Made by a program: the position numbers and the translations under genes. Positions 49,981 through 61,311 of a stretch of 64,000 nt of DNA are shown here, piece after piece. The notes under the pieces are model-generated. The model had not been told where the DNA came from. It saw only the letters and a list, made by a program, of their open reading frames with translations, and searched no databases. The first letter of the stretch is position 1. Every line of letters starts with the position of its first letter. The DNA is from CAZDQL01 sp964507325 (GTDB lineage: Bacteria; Planctomycetota; UBA1135; GCA-002686595), in assembly GCA_964507325.1 (NCBI GenBank), contig CAZDQL010000016.1:1-64000 (forward strand), read 5' to 3'.

Positions 49981-52086
49981 CTAGAGAATGTCCAGCACGC
50001 CCCGCCCCTGTCCCGTGAGGGTGGGAGTCGTCGCCAGGTAGTTCAGCCCTGCGCCGATGGGGAGGTTCCACGGCAGGGCCTGGTCGTCGCAGACCTGACC
50101 GAGGGCCACCGCGGAGAAGGCGCGCGCCCCGTCGGTCAGGTGCCGGTCGTCGGCCAAGAGCTCGAGCAGGGGTTCGATCGCCTGGGGGTCGCCGATGCGA
50201 CCCAAGGCGGCGGCGATCGCGGCCTGGCTGGAGCGCCCCTTGGCGGTCGAGAGGAGCCACAGCAGGTCGCTCACCAGCTCCGGGCTGCCGAGCAGGCCCA
50301 GACCGACGGCGGCGTGCCGCAGGAGGTCGGGCTTGTAGCCGGAGGAGTGGAGCACCTCGGCGATCGGTGGGATCGCCTGCGGCTCCCCGAGCAGGCCGAG
50401 GCCGACGATCACGTAGCCCTTGGCCCGCGGGTCGGAGAAGAAGGCCAGCCGATCGAGCAGGATCGGCAGGGCCTCCACGTCGCGCCGCAGGCCGCAGGCG
50501 ATGGCGTAGGCCCCGATCATCTGGGGCCGCTTGCAGGTCTGCGCGCTGGTCCTGAGGGCGGTGTTGACGGCGTCGTCGGGTGGCTGGCCGCTCTCGGTCA
50601 GGCCGCGCCCGAGGATCCCCAGGGCGAGCGCCGCCCAGGGCTTGATCAGAGAGCGCCCGCGGGCGAGCTGGTGCATCAGGTGCTCGCGAATCGCCGGGGT
50701 GGTGCCCACCTCCGACGCATCGAGCTCCGGCCGGGAGCCGATGCGCGCCAGGGCGATCAGGGAGAAGCGCCGCACCATGGCGTGCCCATCCCGTCCCGCC
50801 CGCACCAGCACCCGTTGGATCTCGAGGTCGAGCTCCTCCTCGGTGGGTCGACCGATGCGCCCCAGGGCGAGGACCGCGCTGGCCTGGACGCGCCAATCCT
50901 CGTCGCGGCGTTCGCCCAGGGTGGCGAGCAACGCCGGCGTCACGCTGGCCCGCAGACCGGGGGGGGCCCCGGCCAGGAGTCGCGCGACCGAGGTGGCGGC
51001 GTGGGCGCGCACGAGAGTGGCGCGGGTGTTCGAGCCGGGGCGCTCCGGGGCCAGGAAGCGGGTCAGGTAGTCGAGCTGGGTGCGGCGCGAGAGGACGTGG
51101 TGCAGGTGGCTCCCGCGTTCCGCGCTCTCCTCCCGTTGGGGGAGGCTCGCCTCGAGGGAGATCGGCACCAACCCGAGCGCGATCACGGCGGCCACCTGGA
51201 GGTCGGGGGTCGCACCCTCGGGTGCCTCCAGGAGGTCGATCAGACGCGCTGCGATCGTCTGGCGCTCCGCGTTCGACTCGCTGGCCGCGCCCGCGAGTCC
51301 CAGCCCGTAGGCGGCGAAGGCGCGCGTGCGGTAGGGGACCTCGCCGCGACCCACCAGGGCGCGTCCCGCGGGGGTGTCGAGAGCCAGGGCGAGGAGGGGG
51401 TCGACCACTCCGTCGCGCTGCAGGAGTGCGAGGGCCAAGGTCGCGGTCTCCGCCACCTCCTGGTTCCCGTGGGCCAGGAGCGGTTGGATCGCCGCCAACG
51501 CCCGGGGGGCGAGCTCCGGATGGTCGGCGCGACCGATCCGCGCGACCGCCATCAGGGCGGCGGTCAGGAGGTCGTCGGAGTGCTCCCCCTCGAGCACCGC
51601 GATGAGCGCGGGCAACACCCGTTCCGCAAGGGCGGCGGGGTCGGCGATGCGCGACGAGAGCGCCCCCCGGCTCTCTCCTCGGCCGAGATCGAAGTCGTCG
51701 CCCCCGGTGGCGACCTCCGCCGCGGCGAGGGTCGCCTCGACGTCCAGGTAGGCGGCGCCCGAGAAGTTCCACCAGGTCTCCCACCCCTGCTCGTCCCAGG
51801 CGTCGAGGGCGCTGGGATCCCCCCCCGGGGACGCGGCGCCGCGCCCGCCCGGAGCCCCCGGTCCGCCGAGGGGGGTGCCCGGCCCTCCGACCGGCTTGAG
51901 CGGTCCGGTGGGCGCCATCGGCGGACCGCCCCCACCCGTGGCGGGGTGCCCCGGCTTGAGGTTGTTCGGATCGCGCCCCTTGAAGAGGGGAGGCGGTTCG
52001 GGAGGGTCCACCGGCGGCCAGACGGCCCCGTGGGGTGACGCGAGGGCGGGCGCGCACAGAGCGGCCAGCAGCAGTAGGAGTCGCAT
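49981..52086 (-). CDS. Secreted HEAT-repeat protein, tandem family member B
   Basis: ATG 52086 (701 aa) starts a signal peptide (LLLLLAALCAPALA). The mature region begins near SPHGAVWPPVDPP with a single His-Gly, then a Pro/Gly-rich linker of about 70 residues. The WETWWNFSGAAYLDVE motif is followed by HEAT repeats (AETATLALALLQRDG, RAFAAYGLGLAG, VQASAVLALGRIGR, KPWAALALGILGRG) and ends with LPWNLPIGAGLNYLA and GRGVLDIL. It is the most divergent of the four: the N-terminal motif is shortened and the last residues are V-L-D-I-L rather than I-L-D-L-L. Ahead of it a palindromic region separates it from member C. An alternative ATG at 52137 adds an Arg-rich stretch and is less likely. Confidence 0.83.
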   Translation of the reverse strand: MRLLLLLAALCAPALASPHGAVWPPVDPPEPPPLFKGRDPNNLKPGHPATGGGGPPMAPTGPLKPVGGPGTPLGGPGAPGGRGAASPGGDPSALDAWDEQGWETWWNFSGAAYLDVEATLAAAEVATGGDDFDLGRGESRGALSSRIADPAALAERVLPALIAVLEGEHSDDLLTAALMAVARIGRADHPELAPRALAAIQPLLAHGNQEVAETATLALALLQRDGVVDPLLALALDTPAGRALVGRGEVPYRTRAFAAYGLGLAGAASESNAERQTIAARLIDLLEAPEGATPDLQVAAVIALGLVPISLEASLPQREESAERGSHLHHVLSRRTQLDYLTRFLAPERPGSNTRATLVRAHAATSVARLLAGAPPGLRASVTPALLATLGERRDEDWRVQASAVLALGRIGRPTEEELDLEIQRVLVRAGRDGHAMVRRFSLIALARIGSRPELDASEVGTTPAIREHLMHQLARGRSLIKPWAALALGILGRGLTESGQPPDDAVNTALRTSAQTCKRPQMIGAYAIACGLRRDVEALPILLDRLAFFSDPRAKGYVIVGLGLLGEPQAIPPIAEVLHSSGYKPDLLRHAAVGLGLLGSPELVSDLLWLLSTAKGRSSQAAIAAALGRIGDPQAIEPLLELLADDRHLTDGARAFSAVALGQVCDDQALPWNLPIGAGLNYLATTPTLTGQGRGVLDIL

Positions 52087-52200
52087 GGGAAGCGGGCCAG
52101 GTCGTCCCTTTCTAGCACGTCCGTGCCGGATCGGCACGCCACCGAACCGCGACCTTGCGGGAATCCCCAGGAGGACCCGCTGCTGCCCACCTCCCAGTGC

Positions 52201-52389
52201 GCTCTAGCCCGAAATATTCATGAGCGTCCGCCCCAGCACACGCCAGGTCCGCCCTGGCGCACGATTTGGCGCCGCTCGGTGCTCGACGGGGCGCAGAGGC
52301 CCCGCCTGCGCGCCGATCGGCGCCAACTCGCGCACCACGGCGAGCTTGGCGCGCACCGGGGCGGACGCTCATGAAGACCGGGCTAGAGC
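52201..52389. repeat. 189-bp imperfect palindrome overlapping the stop of HEAT member C
   Basis: GCTCTAGCCCG (52201-52211) pairs with CGGGCTAGAGC (52379-52389), and an 18-nt block (52217-52234) pairs perfectly with 52358-52375. Further in, the CGCCA and TTGGCGCCG segments also pair, so each arm extends to about 85 nt. The left arm has its own small hairpin (CGCCAGG/CCTGGCG, 52241-52259). Because the arms mirror each other, both strands show similar short open frames starting MSVRP; I take these as an effect of the palindrome. The right arm contains the TAG stop of the HEAT gene. A terminator, RNA-end or mobile palindrome are possible. Confidence 0.72.
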
Positions 52390-54509
52390 AGGTTCAGGAT
52401 CCCCTTGCCCCCCGCCCCGGTCAGGGTGACGGTGTTGGCCCGGTAGTTGAGGTCCACCGAGATGCGGCTGTTCCAGGGCAGGTGATCCTCGTCACAGACG
52501 ATGCCGAGGGCCACGGCCGCGAAGGCGCGGGCGGTCTCGGTGATCTGCCGGTTGCCCAGCATCTCCACCAGGGGGTCGATCGAGCGGCTGTCCCCGATCG
52601 CGCCCAGGGCGGAGGAGACCGCCGCCTGGGAGGAGACGGTGCGCGCCTGGCGAGCGAGCATGTCCACCAGGTCGTCCACCAGCGCCTTGTCCCCCAAGAG
52701 CCCGAGGGCGATCGCGGCCTGCTTCATGAGGGGCGGCTTGTGCTTCGCTTCCGCCACGAGCTGAGAGAGGCGCGGGATCGCGTCGCGCCGACCGAGGAGT
52801 CCCAGGGAGATCGCCGCGTAGCCGCGCGCGTCGTCGTCCCCTTTGAAGTACTCCAGCTTCTCCAGGCAGATCGCACCCGCCGGCTCGTGACGCGCGATTC
52901 CCAGGGCGATCAGGTAGGCGCCGATGCGGCGTGGATTGCGGCAGTCGGCGGCCGCGTCGACGAGGGCACGCAACAGGGTGCCGTCGCGCGGGCGATCGGT
53001 CTCGTTCAAGCGATGTGCGAGGACTCCCATTGCCAGACCCGCCCAGGGCCTGAGCTCGGTCTTGCCGCGGGCGAGCTGTAGCTGCAGCACCCGCGCGACC
53101 TCCCCGGTCCCGGCATCGCCGAGCTCCCCGGCTCCCAGCCGGCCGCCGATCTGGGCCAGGGCGATCAGGGCGAAGCGGCGGCTCTGGCGGTTCCCCTCGC
53201 TGACCGTGCGGATCAGCGCGGAGCGGATGCGGGAGTCGACGCCGCCGGCGGCGGAGGTCCCGATCTGCCCCAGGGCGAGGGCGGCTCCCATCTCGACCTG
53301 TGCGCGCTCCTGGGAATGCTCACGGATGGTGGCCAGGAGGGTCTCGGCGACCCTCTCCCTCCAGTACGGCGCCAGGGGGGACAACCGGTCGTCGACGGCC
53401 ACCAGCCGCGCCAAGGCGGCGGGTGCGTGCGCCCGGACGAACCAGTGGCGCGTGGAGGAGTGGGCGCGCTCCTGCCGGGGGTCGAAACAGTCCAAGAGCC
53501 AGGCGAGCTGCGCTTCCCGGCTGACGACCTCGCGGCGCTCTGGAGTCTCCGCCTCCCAGTGCCCACCGGTCGTGGGATCGGGGTCGAGAGGGACCATCCC
53601 CAGGGCGATCATCGCGGCGACCTTGATGTCGCGAGTGGAGAAGCTCTGCGCGTCGAGGATCTCGATCAGGGCGCCGACGATCCGCTGGCGCTCCAGAGCG
53701 TCACCGCTGCGGTTGCCGATCAGGCCCAAGCCGTAGGCCGCGAAGGCGCGGGTGCGGTAGGGCACCTCGGTCTTGCCGATCAGGCGCCGGGCCTCGGCGG
53801 CGTCGGTGAGCAGCGCGCTCAGCCGCTCGGCGGAGTGCGGATCGCCCAGGATCCCCAGGGCGATGCAGGCGGTCTCGGCGACCTCCTGGACGGGGTGACC
53901 AAGGAAGCCCTCGATCAGCTGCGAGAGCTCCTCTCCCTCCGCGGGGCCGACGGTGTCGCCGATCTTCGCCAGGGCGATCAGCGCCCCCGTGACGATGTCG
54001 TTGGAGGACTCCCTCTCGAGAGCACGCTTCAGGGCCGGTAACACCACGTCGTGCACCTGCGTGCGGCTGGGCCTCCAGAGGTCCCGCGAATCTTCGAGCT
54101 GGTCGCGCCCGAGGAACCACTCGTCGGTCCCGGTCTGGACCGCGCTGGCGTGGACGCTCGCCCTGAGGTTCAGGTAGGGATCGCGGTTGTAGCCCCACCA
54201 GAACTCCCAGGCGGCCATGTCGGGGGCGAGCTCGGTGAGACGTGGGGTCTTCGGGAGGCGCGGGCCTCCTCCGGGGACACCGGGGGGACGGCCCGGTGTC
54301 GGGGGACCGCCGGTGGGGGGGCCGGAGTGGGGCCCCGGAGTGGGCGGACCCGGTGGGCCGTCGGGGCCCGAGCCTCCGCCGGTGTCGGGCGGGCCCCCGG
54401 GGGGCACCGTGTCTCCAGGTCCCGGCCACCTTCCCCCGTGACCGGCGGCATCCACGGAGACCAAGGTCGCGCACAGGGCGAGCGCGCAGAGGAGCAGCAG
54501 TCGCTTCAT
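52383..54509 (-). CDS. Secreted HEAT-repeat protein, tandem family member C
   Basis: ATG 54509 (708 aa) is chosen over ATG 54515 because GGGAG lies 7 nt before it and only 1-2 nt before the other. The signal peptide (LLLLCALALCATLVSVDAAG) could be cut just before HGGRWPGPGDTVPPGG, followed by a Pro/Gly-rich linker with many G-P-P and P-G-P triplets. Next come AAWEFWWGYNRDPYLNLR, DEWFLGRDQLE and a HEAT array with RAFAAYGLGLIGNR, AETACIALGILGDPHS and RGYAAISLGLLGRRDA. The end is LPWNSRISVDLNYRANT followed by GKGILNLL. It is closest to member D. The stop codon sits inside a long palindrome. Exported by prediction; function unknown. Confidence 0.86.
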   Translation of the reverse strand: MKRLLLLCALALCATLVSVDAAGHGGRWPGPGDTVPPGGPPDTGGGSGPDGPPGPPTPGPHSGPPTGGPPTPGRPPGVPGGGPRLPKTPRLTELAPDMAAWEFWWGYNRDPYLNLRASVHASAVQTGTDEWFLGRDQLEDSRDLWRPSRTQVHDVVLPALKRALERESSNDIVTGALIALAKIGDTVGPAEGEELSQLIEGFLGHPVQEVAETACIALGILGDPHSAERLSALLTDAAEARRLIGKTEVPYRTRAFAAYGLGLIGNRSGDALERQRIVGALIEILDAQSFSTRDIKVAAMIALGMVPLDPDPTTGGHWEAETPERREVVSREAQLAWLLDCFDPRQERAHSSTRHWFVRAHAPAALARLVAVDDRLSPLAPYWRERVAETLLATIREHSQERAQVEMGAALALGQIGTSAAGGVDSRIRSALIRTVSEGNRQSRRFALIALAQIGGRLGAGELGDAGTGEVARVLQLQLARGKTELRPWAGLAMGVLAHRLNETDRPRDGTLLRALVDAAADCRNPRRIGAYLIALGIARHEPAGAICLEKLEYFKGDDDARGYAAISLGLLGRRDAIPRLSQLVAEAKHKPPLMKQAAIALGLLGDKALVDDLVDMLARQARTVSSQAAVSSALGAIGDSRSIDPLVEMLGNRQITETARAFAAVALGIVCDEDHLPWNSRISVDLNYRANTVTLTGAGGKGILNLL

Positions 54510-54516
54510 GGTCATT

Positions 54517-54521
54517 CTCCC
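54517..54521 (-). promoter_or_regulatory. Shine-Dalgarno GGGAG deciding the start of HEAT member C
   Basis: On the minus strand GGGAG is 7 nt before ATG 54509 but almost touches the alternative ATG 54515, so the later start is favoured. Confidence 0.55.
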
Positions 54522-54547
54522 AGTCGAAGTCCGACCCACCCGGCGCG

Positions 54548-54766
54548 TCGCTACGACCTAGGCAAAGCGCGTGCCAGGGGCGCTCGCGGTCACCCAGACG
54601 GTCCCCGGGGGCGTGGCGCGTTCCGGGGGTGTAGCGCGATTCCCCCCAGCGCGCCGTGCTACGTGGCCGCTCCTGAAAAAGCGAGGAGCCGCCCGCGACG
54701 CTGCGCGGACGGCCCTCGGGGTGGGTACCAGCTCTCGCCGGTCTCGCGGACGCTCCTAGCTACTAC
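54548..54766. repeat. Structured spacer between HEAT members D and C
   Basis: The spacer after the stop of member D contains a stem GGCCGCTCCT/AGGAGCCGCC at about 54668-54698 with 9 of 10 pairs, and weaker outer complementarity between CTACGACCTAGG (near 54551) and CCTAGCTACTAC (near 54755). The right side shares GCGGACGCTC with the palindrome at 52201-52389. It may be a decayed member of the same palindrome class or a termination region; the match is weaker. Confidence 0.4.
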
Positions 54767-56898
54767 AGGAGGTCCAGGATGCCGGTGCCACTCTCACCCG
54801 TCAGGGTGATGGTGTTCGCTCGGTAGTTGATGTTGACCGAGATCTTGCTGTTCCAGGGCAGGGACTCCTTGTCGCAGACGATGCCGAGGGCCACGGCCGC
54901 GAAGCCGCGGGCGGTCTCGGTGATCTGCTTGTTGCCCAGCATCTGGACCAGCGGGCCGATCGAGTTGCTGTCACCGATCGAGCCCAGGGCGGTGGAGACC
55001 GCCGCCTGGCTGGAGACGGTGGAGGCTTCCTCGCGGAGCATGCGCACCAGGTCGTCGACCAGGTTCTTGTCGCCCAGCAGACCGAGGGCGATCGCCGCCT
55101 GCCGCAGGAGATCCGGCTTGTACTTGGACTTGGCGATGATCTCCTTGATCGGCTGGATCGCTTCGCGGTGGCCCATCAGGCCGAGGGCCACGGCCGAGTA
55201 GCCGCGCGCGTCGTCCTGGCTGAAGTACTCCATCTTCTCCAAGCAGGTCTTGCTGCCCTCTGCGTACTTGCAGATCCCCATGCCGATCACGTAGGCGCCG
55301 ATACGGGAGGGGTTGCGCTCCTCGTCGGCTGCGCTGTGCAGCGCCTTCAGCATCGTCTCGTCCGGGGTGCGGTCGTTGTCGAGCAGCTTGCGTGCCATGA
55401 CGCCGATCGCCAGACCGGCCCAGGGCTTGAGGTTGCTCTTGCCCCTGACGAGCTGGCGCTGCAGCTCGCTGGCGGCGTCGGAGGTTCCCTCGTCACCCTT
55501 CTCACCCTCGCCGGGCTGGCCCCCGACCTGGGCCAGGGCGATCAGGGAGAAGCGGCGGCTCTGCGGGTCCCCGTCGGCGATCACGCGGATCAGCTCGGAG
55601 CGGATGCGGGTGTTGATCCCCGACTTGCCGTCCCCGCTGGCGTTGCCGATCTGGCCCAGGGCCAGGGTGGCGCTCATCTGGATCTGTTTGCGCTCCTTGG
55701 AGTGCTTGCCGATGGCGGCCAGGAGGGCCTCGGCCACCGCTATCTTCTCATCCGCGGCCAGCTCGGGACCCGTGGTGGGGGCGTTGAGCAGCCGCGCCAT
55801 GGCGGTCGGAGCGTGGGAGCGCACGAACCAGTGGCGCCTGGTGGCGTTCGGCTGCTCGTTGACGGGGTCGAAGTAGCTGCGCAGGAAGGCCAGTTGCGTT
55901 TCACGCGAGAGGACGTGGCGCTTGTTCGTTTGCTCCTCTTCCTCCGGAAGCGCGGCGGGGGGACCGGTGTCGATCGGCACCAGGCCGAAGGAGGTCATCG
56001 CCGCGACCTTGATGTCACGCGTCGAGAAGTTCGGAGCCTCGAGGATGTCGACCAGCATCTCGGCGATGTCCTGGCGCACCGCGTTGTCGCTGGTGCGGTA
56101 GGCGACCAGGCCCAGGCCGTAGGCCGCGAAGGCACGCGAGCGGTAGGGGACCTCGGCCTTGCCGATGTAGCGCCGGGCCTCCGCCTCGTCGTTCATCAGC
56201 TGCCTCAAGAGGTCGATCGAACGCACGTCACCCAGAATCCCGAGGGACACGCAGGCGGTCTCTGCGACCTCCTGACTGGGGGACTTCAGGAACTCCTTGA
56301 TGATGCCGGCGAACTCGCTCTCGCCGCTGGAGTCGACCACGTCACCGATCTTCGCCAGGGCGATCATCGCCCCGGTGAGGATGTCGTTGTTGTTCTCGCT
56401 CTCCAGAGCGCGCTTGAGGGCCGGGACGACGACGTTGCGGACCTGCTCCTCGGAGGGGCGCAGGCTGTCCTTGGCCTGGTCCATCTCGCCGCGACCGAGG
56501 AAGAAGTCGTCGGAGCCGGTCAGGATCCCGCCCTCGTGGATGCGAGCCTTGAGGTCGAGGTAGGGCTCGCGGTTGAAGGCCCACCAGAAGTCCCAGACCG
56601 TGAGGTCGGGGCCCGTGTCGGCGCCGCCCGGAGTCAGGGGACCCTTGTTGCCGCCGCCGGGCTGGCCGGCGGGGGCTCCGGGGGTCGCGGGGCCCGGGGT
56701 CGAGGGGCCGGCGGGTCCGGGGGAGCTGGGGCCGGAGGGGCCGGGGGTGGCAGGTCCACCGCCGCCGCCGCCGCCACCGCCGCCGGGAGGCACGGTGTCG
56801 CCGGGGCCCCGGTAGGTGCCGCCGTGGCCTTGGGAGACGTCGTCCAGGCAGACTGCGCCGCCTGCCAGGAGAGCGCCGAGAAGGAGTAGCTTCTTCAT
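54763..56898 (-). CDS. Secreted HEAT-repeat protein, tandem family member D
   Basis: ATG 56898 (711 aa) starts a signal peptide (KLLLLGALLAGGAVCLDDVSQG) that could be cut just before HGGTYRGPGDTVPPGG. A run of ten Gly and a collagen-like stretch of P-G-P, G-P-S and G-P-A triplets form a linker of about 60 residues. TVWDFWWAFNREPYLDLK and DDFFLGRGEM follow, then HEAT repeats (AETACVSLGILGDVRSI, RAFAAYGLGLVAYR, RGYSAVALGLMGHREAI, RQAAIALGLLGDKN) and the end LPWNSKISVNINYRANT with GTGILDLL. It is the first of four genes read in the same direction. No Shine-Dalgarno sequence is apparent. The poly-Gly codons form a trinucleotide repeat at about 56757-56787. Confidence 0.87.
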   Translation of the reverse strand: MKKLLLLGALLAGGAVCLDDVSQGHGGTYRGPGDTVPPGGGGGGGGGGPATPGPSGPSSPGPAGPSTPGPATPGAPAGQPGGGNKGPLTPGGADTGPDLTVWDFWWAFNREPYLDLKARIHEGGILTGSDDFFLGRGEMDQAKDSLRPSEEQVRNVVVPALKRALESENNNDILTGAMIALAKIGDVVDSSGESEFAGIIKEFLKSPSQEVAETACVSLGILGDVRSIDLLRQLMNDEAEARRYIGKAEVPYRSRAFAAYGLGLVAYRTSDNAVRQDIAEMLVDILEAPNFSTRDIKVAAMTSFGLVPIDTGPPAALPEEEEQTNKRHVLSRETQLAFLRSYFDPVNEQPNATRRHWFVRSHAPTAMARLLNAPTTGPELAADEKIAVAEALLAAIGKHSKERKQIQMSATLALGQIGNASGDGKSGINTRIRSELIRVIADGDPQSRRFSLIALAQVGGQPGEGEKGDEGTSDAASELQRQLVRGKSNLKPWAGLAIGVMARKLLDNDRTPDETMLKALHSAADEERNPSRIGAYVIGMGICKYAEGSKTCLEKMEYFSQDDARGYSAVALGLMGHREAIQPIKEIIAKSKYKPDLLRQAAIALGLLGDKNLVDDLVRMLREEASTVSSQAAVSTALGSIGDSNSIGPLVQMLGNKQITETARGFAAVALGIVCDKESLPWNSKISVNINYRANTITLTGESGTGILDLL

Positions 56899-57189
56899 GA
56901 CGAGAGAATCGGGAAGTGATGGGTACCCACAGGTACGGCCCGGATGGACCGCCACGCCGCTCTGTGGAGCAAGGTCCATGCCGCGAAGGCGTGGATTGGA
57001 GCGATGATAGGCGAGGGCTCCCGAAGGGTCCACCCGCGAGCCTGGCACGAACCGCGCCGAAAGGGCCTCTGAGGCGGAGTTACGAAGGCGAAACGGATCC
57101 TGCCCCAACCTGCCCAGCCGGGGCTCCTCTCGGCGGGGGGACCTCTGCTCGCCCTTTCAACGGCCTCCCCGGATCGGCAGACTCGCGCC

Positions 57190-58624
57190 GTGGACGGCAT
57201 CCGGGCGCCGGAGAGCTCCCGCGCGACCTCGGAGGCGGGGCGGAACCCTCTCGGGTGGGGGGGGGTGGGGAGGCTCGTGCGCCTCCTCGCCGGAGAGCCG
57301 GGGGACGGGGAGCGGGAGCTCGACCCGGTCCTGCGCGAGCTGGCCGCGGACCTGGGCCTGGACGGCCTGATCTGGTTCCCCGAGGCGCCGGGGGAGGAGG
57401 CGATCGGCTCGGAGGCCGCCGTCGCGAAGAGGGTGGACTGGGGCGTGCTGGACGCCCTGGGCCCGGCCCAGGTGCACCGGGTGGGCGCCGAGGATCGGAG
57501 ACGCTCTCCGCGCTGGGCGGCGGGTGCGGGAGTGGAGCTCTACGCGCACACGGGAGACGCGGTCGAGCCGGCGGGAATCCTGGGTCTGACCGGCGCCGCG
57601 GGGGAGATGCTCCCGGCGGAGACCGCCCTCGCCTTGACCGACGCGATCGCGAGCTTTGCCGGGCGGTGTGCCCGCCGCGCGGCGGGAGAGGTGGCGCGGC
57701 GAGAGCAGGTCCTGGGGCGCCGGGTGGCGACGGTGAGCCACGACCTGCGCAACCAACTGACGCTCGGTCTGCTGGAGCTCGCGCGTCTCAGGGAGGAGGG
57801 TGGGGGAGAGGAGCGGTCCCATGAGGAGCTGGAGCGCCTGGAGCTGGCGCTCTCCGCCGCCCGCGAGCTGTGCGCGGCGACCCTCTCGGGGGAGGAGCCG
57901 CCGCCGCGCCGGCGCCTCCTCTTGCGCACCGTGCTGCTCGAGGAAGCCCGCGCGGCCCAGACCCTGGCCGGCGAGCCGGGGGACGTGGCGGTGCGCGCGC
58001 GCTGCCCCGCCTCGCTGGCGGTGCGCGCCGAGCTCTCGACCCTCTCGCGCCTGACACGCAACCTGATCCTGAACGCGCTCCAAGCCTGCCCCGCCGGGGC
58101 CGAGGTGCGCGTCTCCGCCGAGGCGCGGCCGGAGGGTCGGGTCTCGCTGGTGGTGGAGGACGGTGGGCGGGGGATGGCGGTCGAGCGCGTGGAAGAGCTC
58201 CTCCGCGCGGGGAAGAGCGGCGCCGGCGGCACCGGCTACGGGACGACGAGCCTCTTCGAGTGCCTGGAGGAGCTCGGGGCCTCGCTCTCCCTCGAGACCG
58301 CGCCGGGGGAGGGGACTCGCGTCGAGGTGCGCCTCTCGGGGATGCCCGAGGAGGGGGTGCCCCTGGCGCTCGTCGTCGCCGACGACGGACGGCGGCGATG
58401 GCGGTGGGGGGCGGGGCTGGCCGGGGGGGGGGGGGGGCTCTTGGAGGCGAATTCCCCGCGCAGCGCCCTGGCCGAGCTCAGAACCAGCGGGCTCGACCTG
58501 GTCCTGATCGCACGCGGCACGGCGGGCGACGGTCTGGTGGAGCTCAGGCAGCAGGCGCGCGCCCTGGGGCTCACGCTGCGCAGCGTGGGGTGGACGGGGA
58601 GCCTCGCGGCCGAGGTTCCCTCCC

Positions 58625-58638
<14 letters not shown>
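57190..58638 (+). CDS. Soluble sensor-histidine-kinase-like protein with degenerate C-terminal receiver
   Basis: The 482-aa protein starts at GTG 57190 and has no membrane helix. The N-terminal ~160 residues look like a GAF-type sensor. HisKA has VATVSHDLRNQLTLGLLEL with His184, and HATPase_c has NLILNALQAC (N box), VVEDGGRGMAVE and KSGAGGTGYGTTSLFECLEELGASL. After about residue 395 there is a receiver-like segment (PLALVVADDGRRRWRW, then LDLVLIARGTAGDGLVELRQQARALGLTL) with no phospho-acceptor aspartate in the expected place. A 15-G tract (58423-58437) encodes five glycines inside this segment. It converges on sdhB with a 14-bp overlap. The paired regulator is unknown. Confidence 0.75.
58423..58437 (+). 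repeat. Homopolymer of 15 G within the kinase-like gene
   Basis: Fifteen consecutive G residues encode five glycines in the C-terminal receiver-like segment. Tracts of this length slip readily in replication and in sequencing, so the reading frame beyond this point may vary or be misread. Confidence 0.85.

Positions 58639-61310
<2,672 letters not shown>

Positions 61311-61311
<1 letters not shown>

Noticed and set aside
47999..52057. One 1352-codon frame spanning HEAT members A and B
   Set aside because: Only the part after 49933 is a real protein. The upstream part is out of frame with member B, lacks its motifs and is Arg/Gly/Pro-rich, and a signal peptide with a Shine-Dalgarno sequence starts at 49933.
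52112..52429. Short frames on both strands beginning MSVRP
   Set aside because: They mirror each other because they read the arms of the palindrome at 52201-52389 and have no independent support as genes.
57157..58083. Minus-strand frame opposite the kinase-like gene
   Set aside because: It is antisense to the GAF/HisKA region and shows only Arg/Gln/Gly-rich shadow composition.
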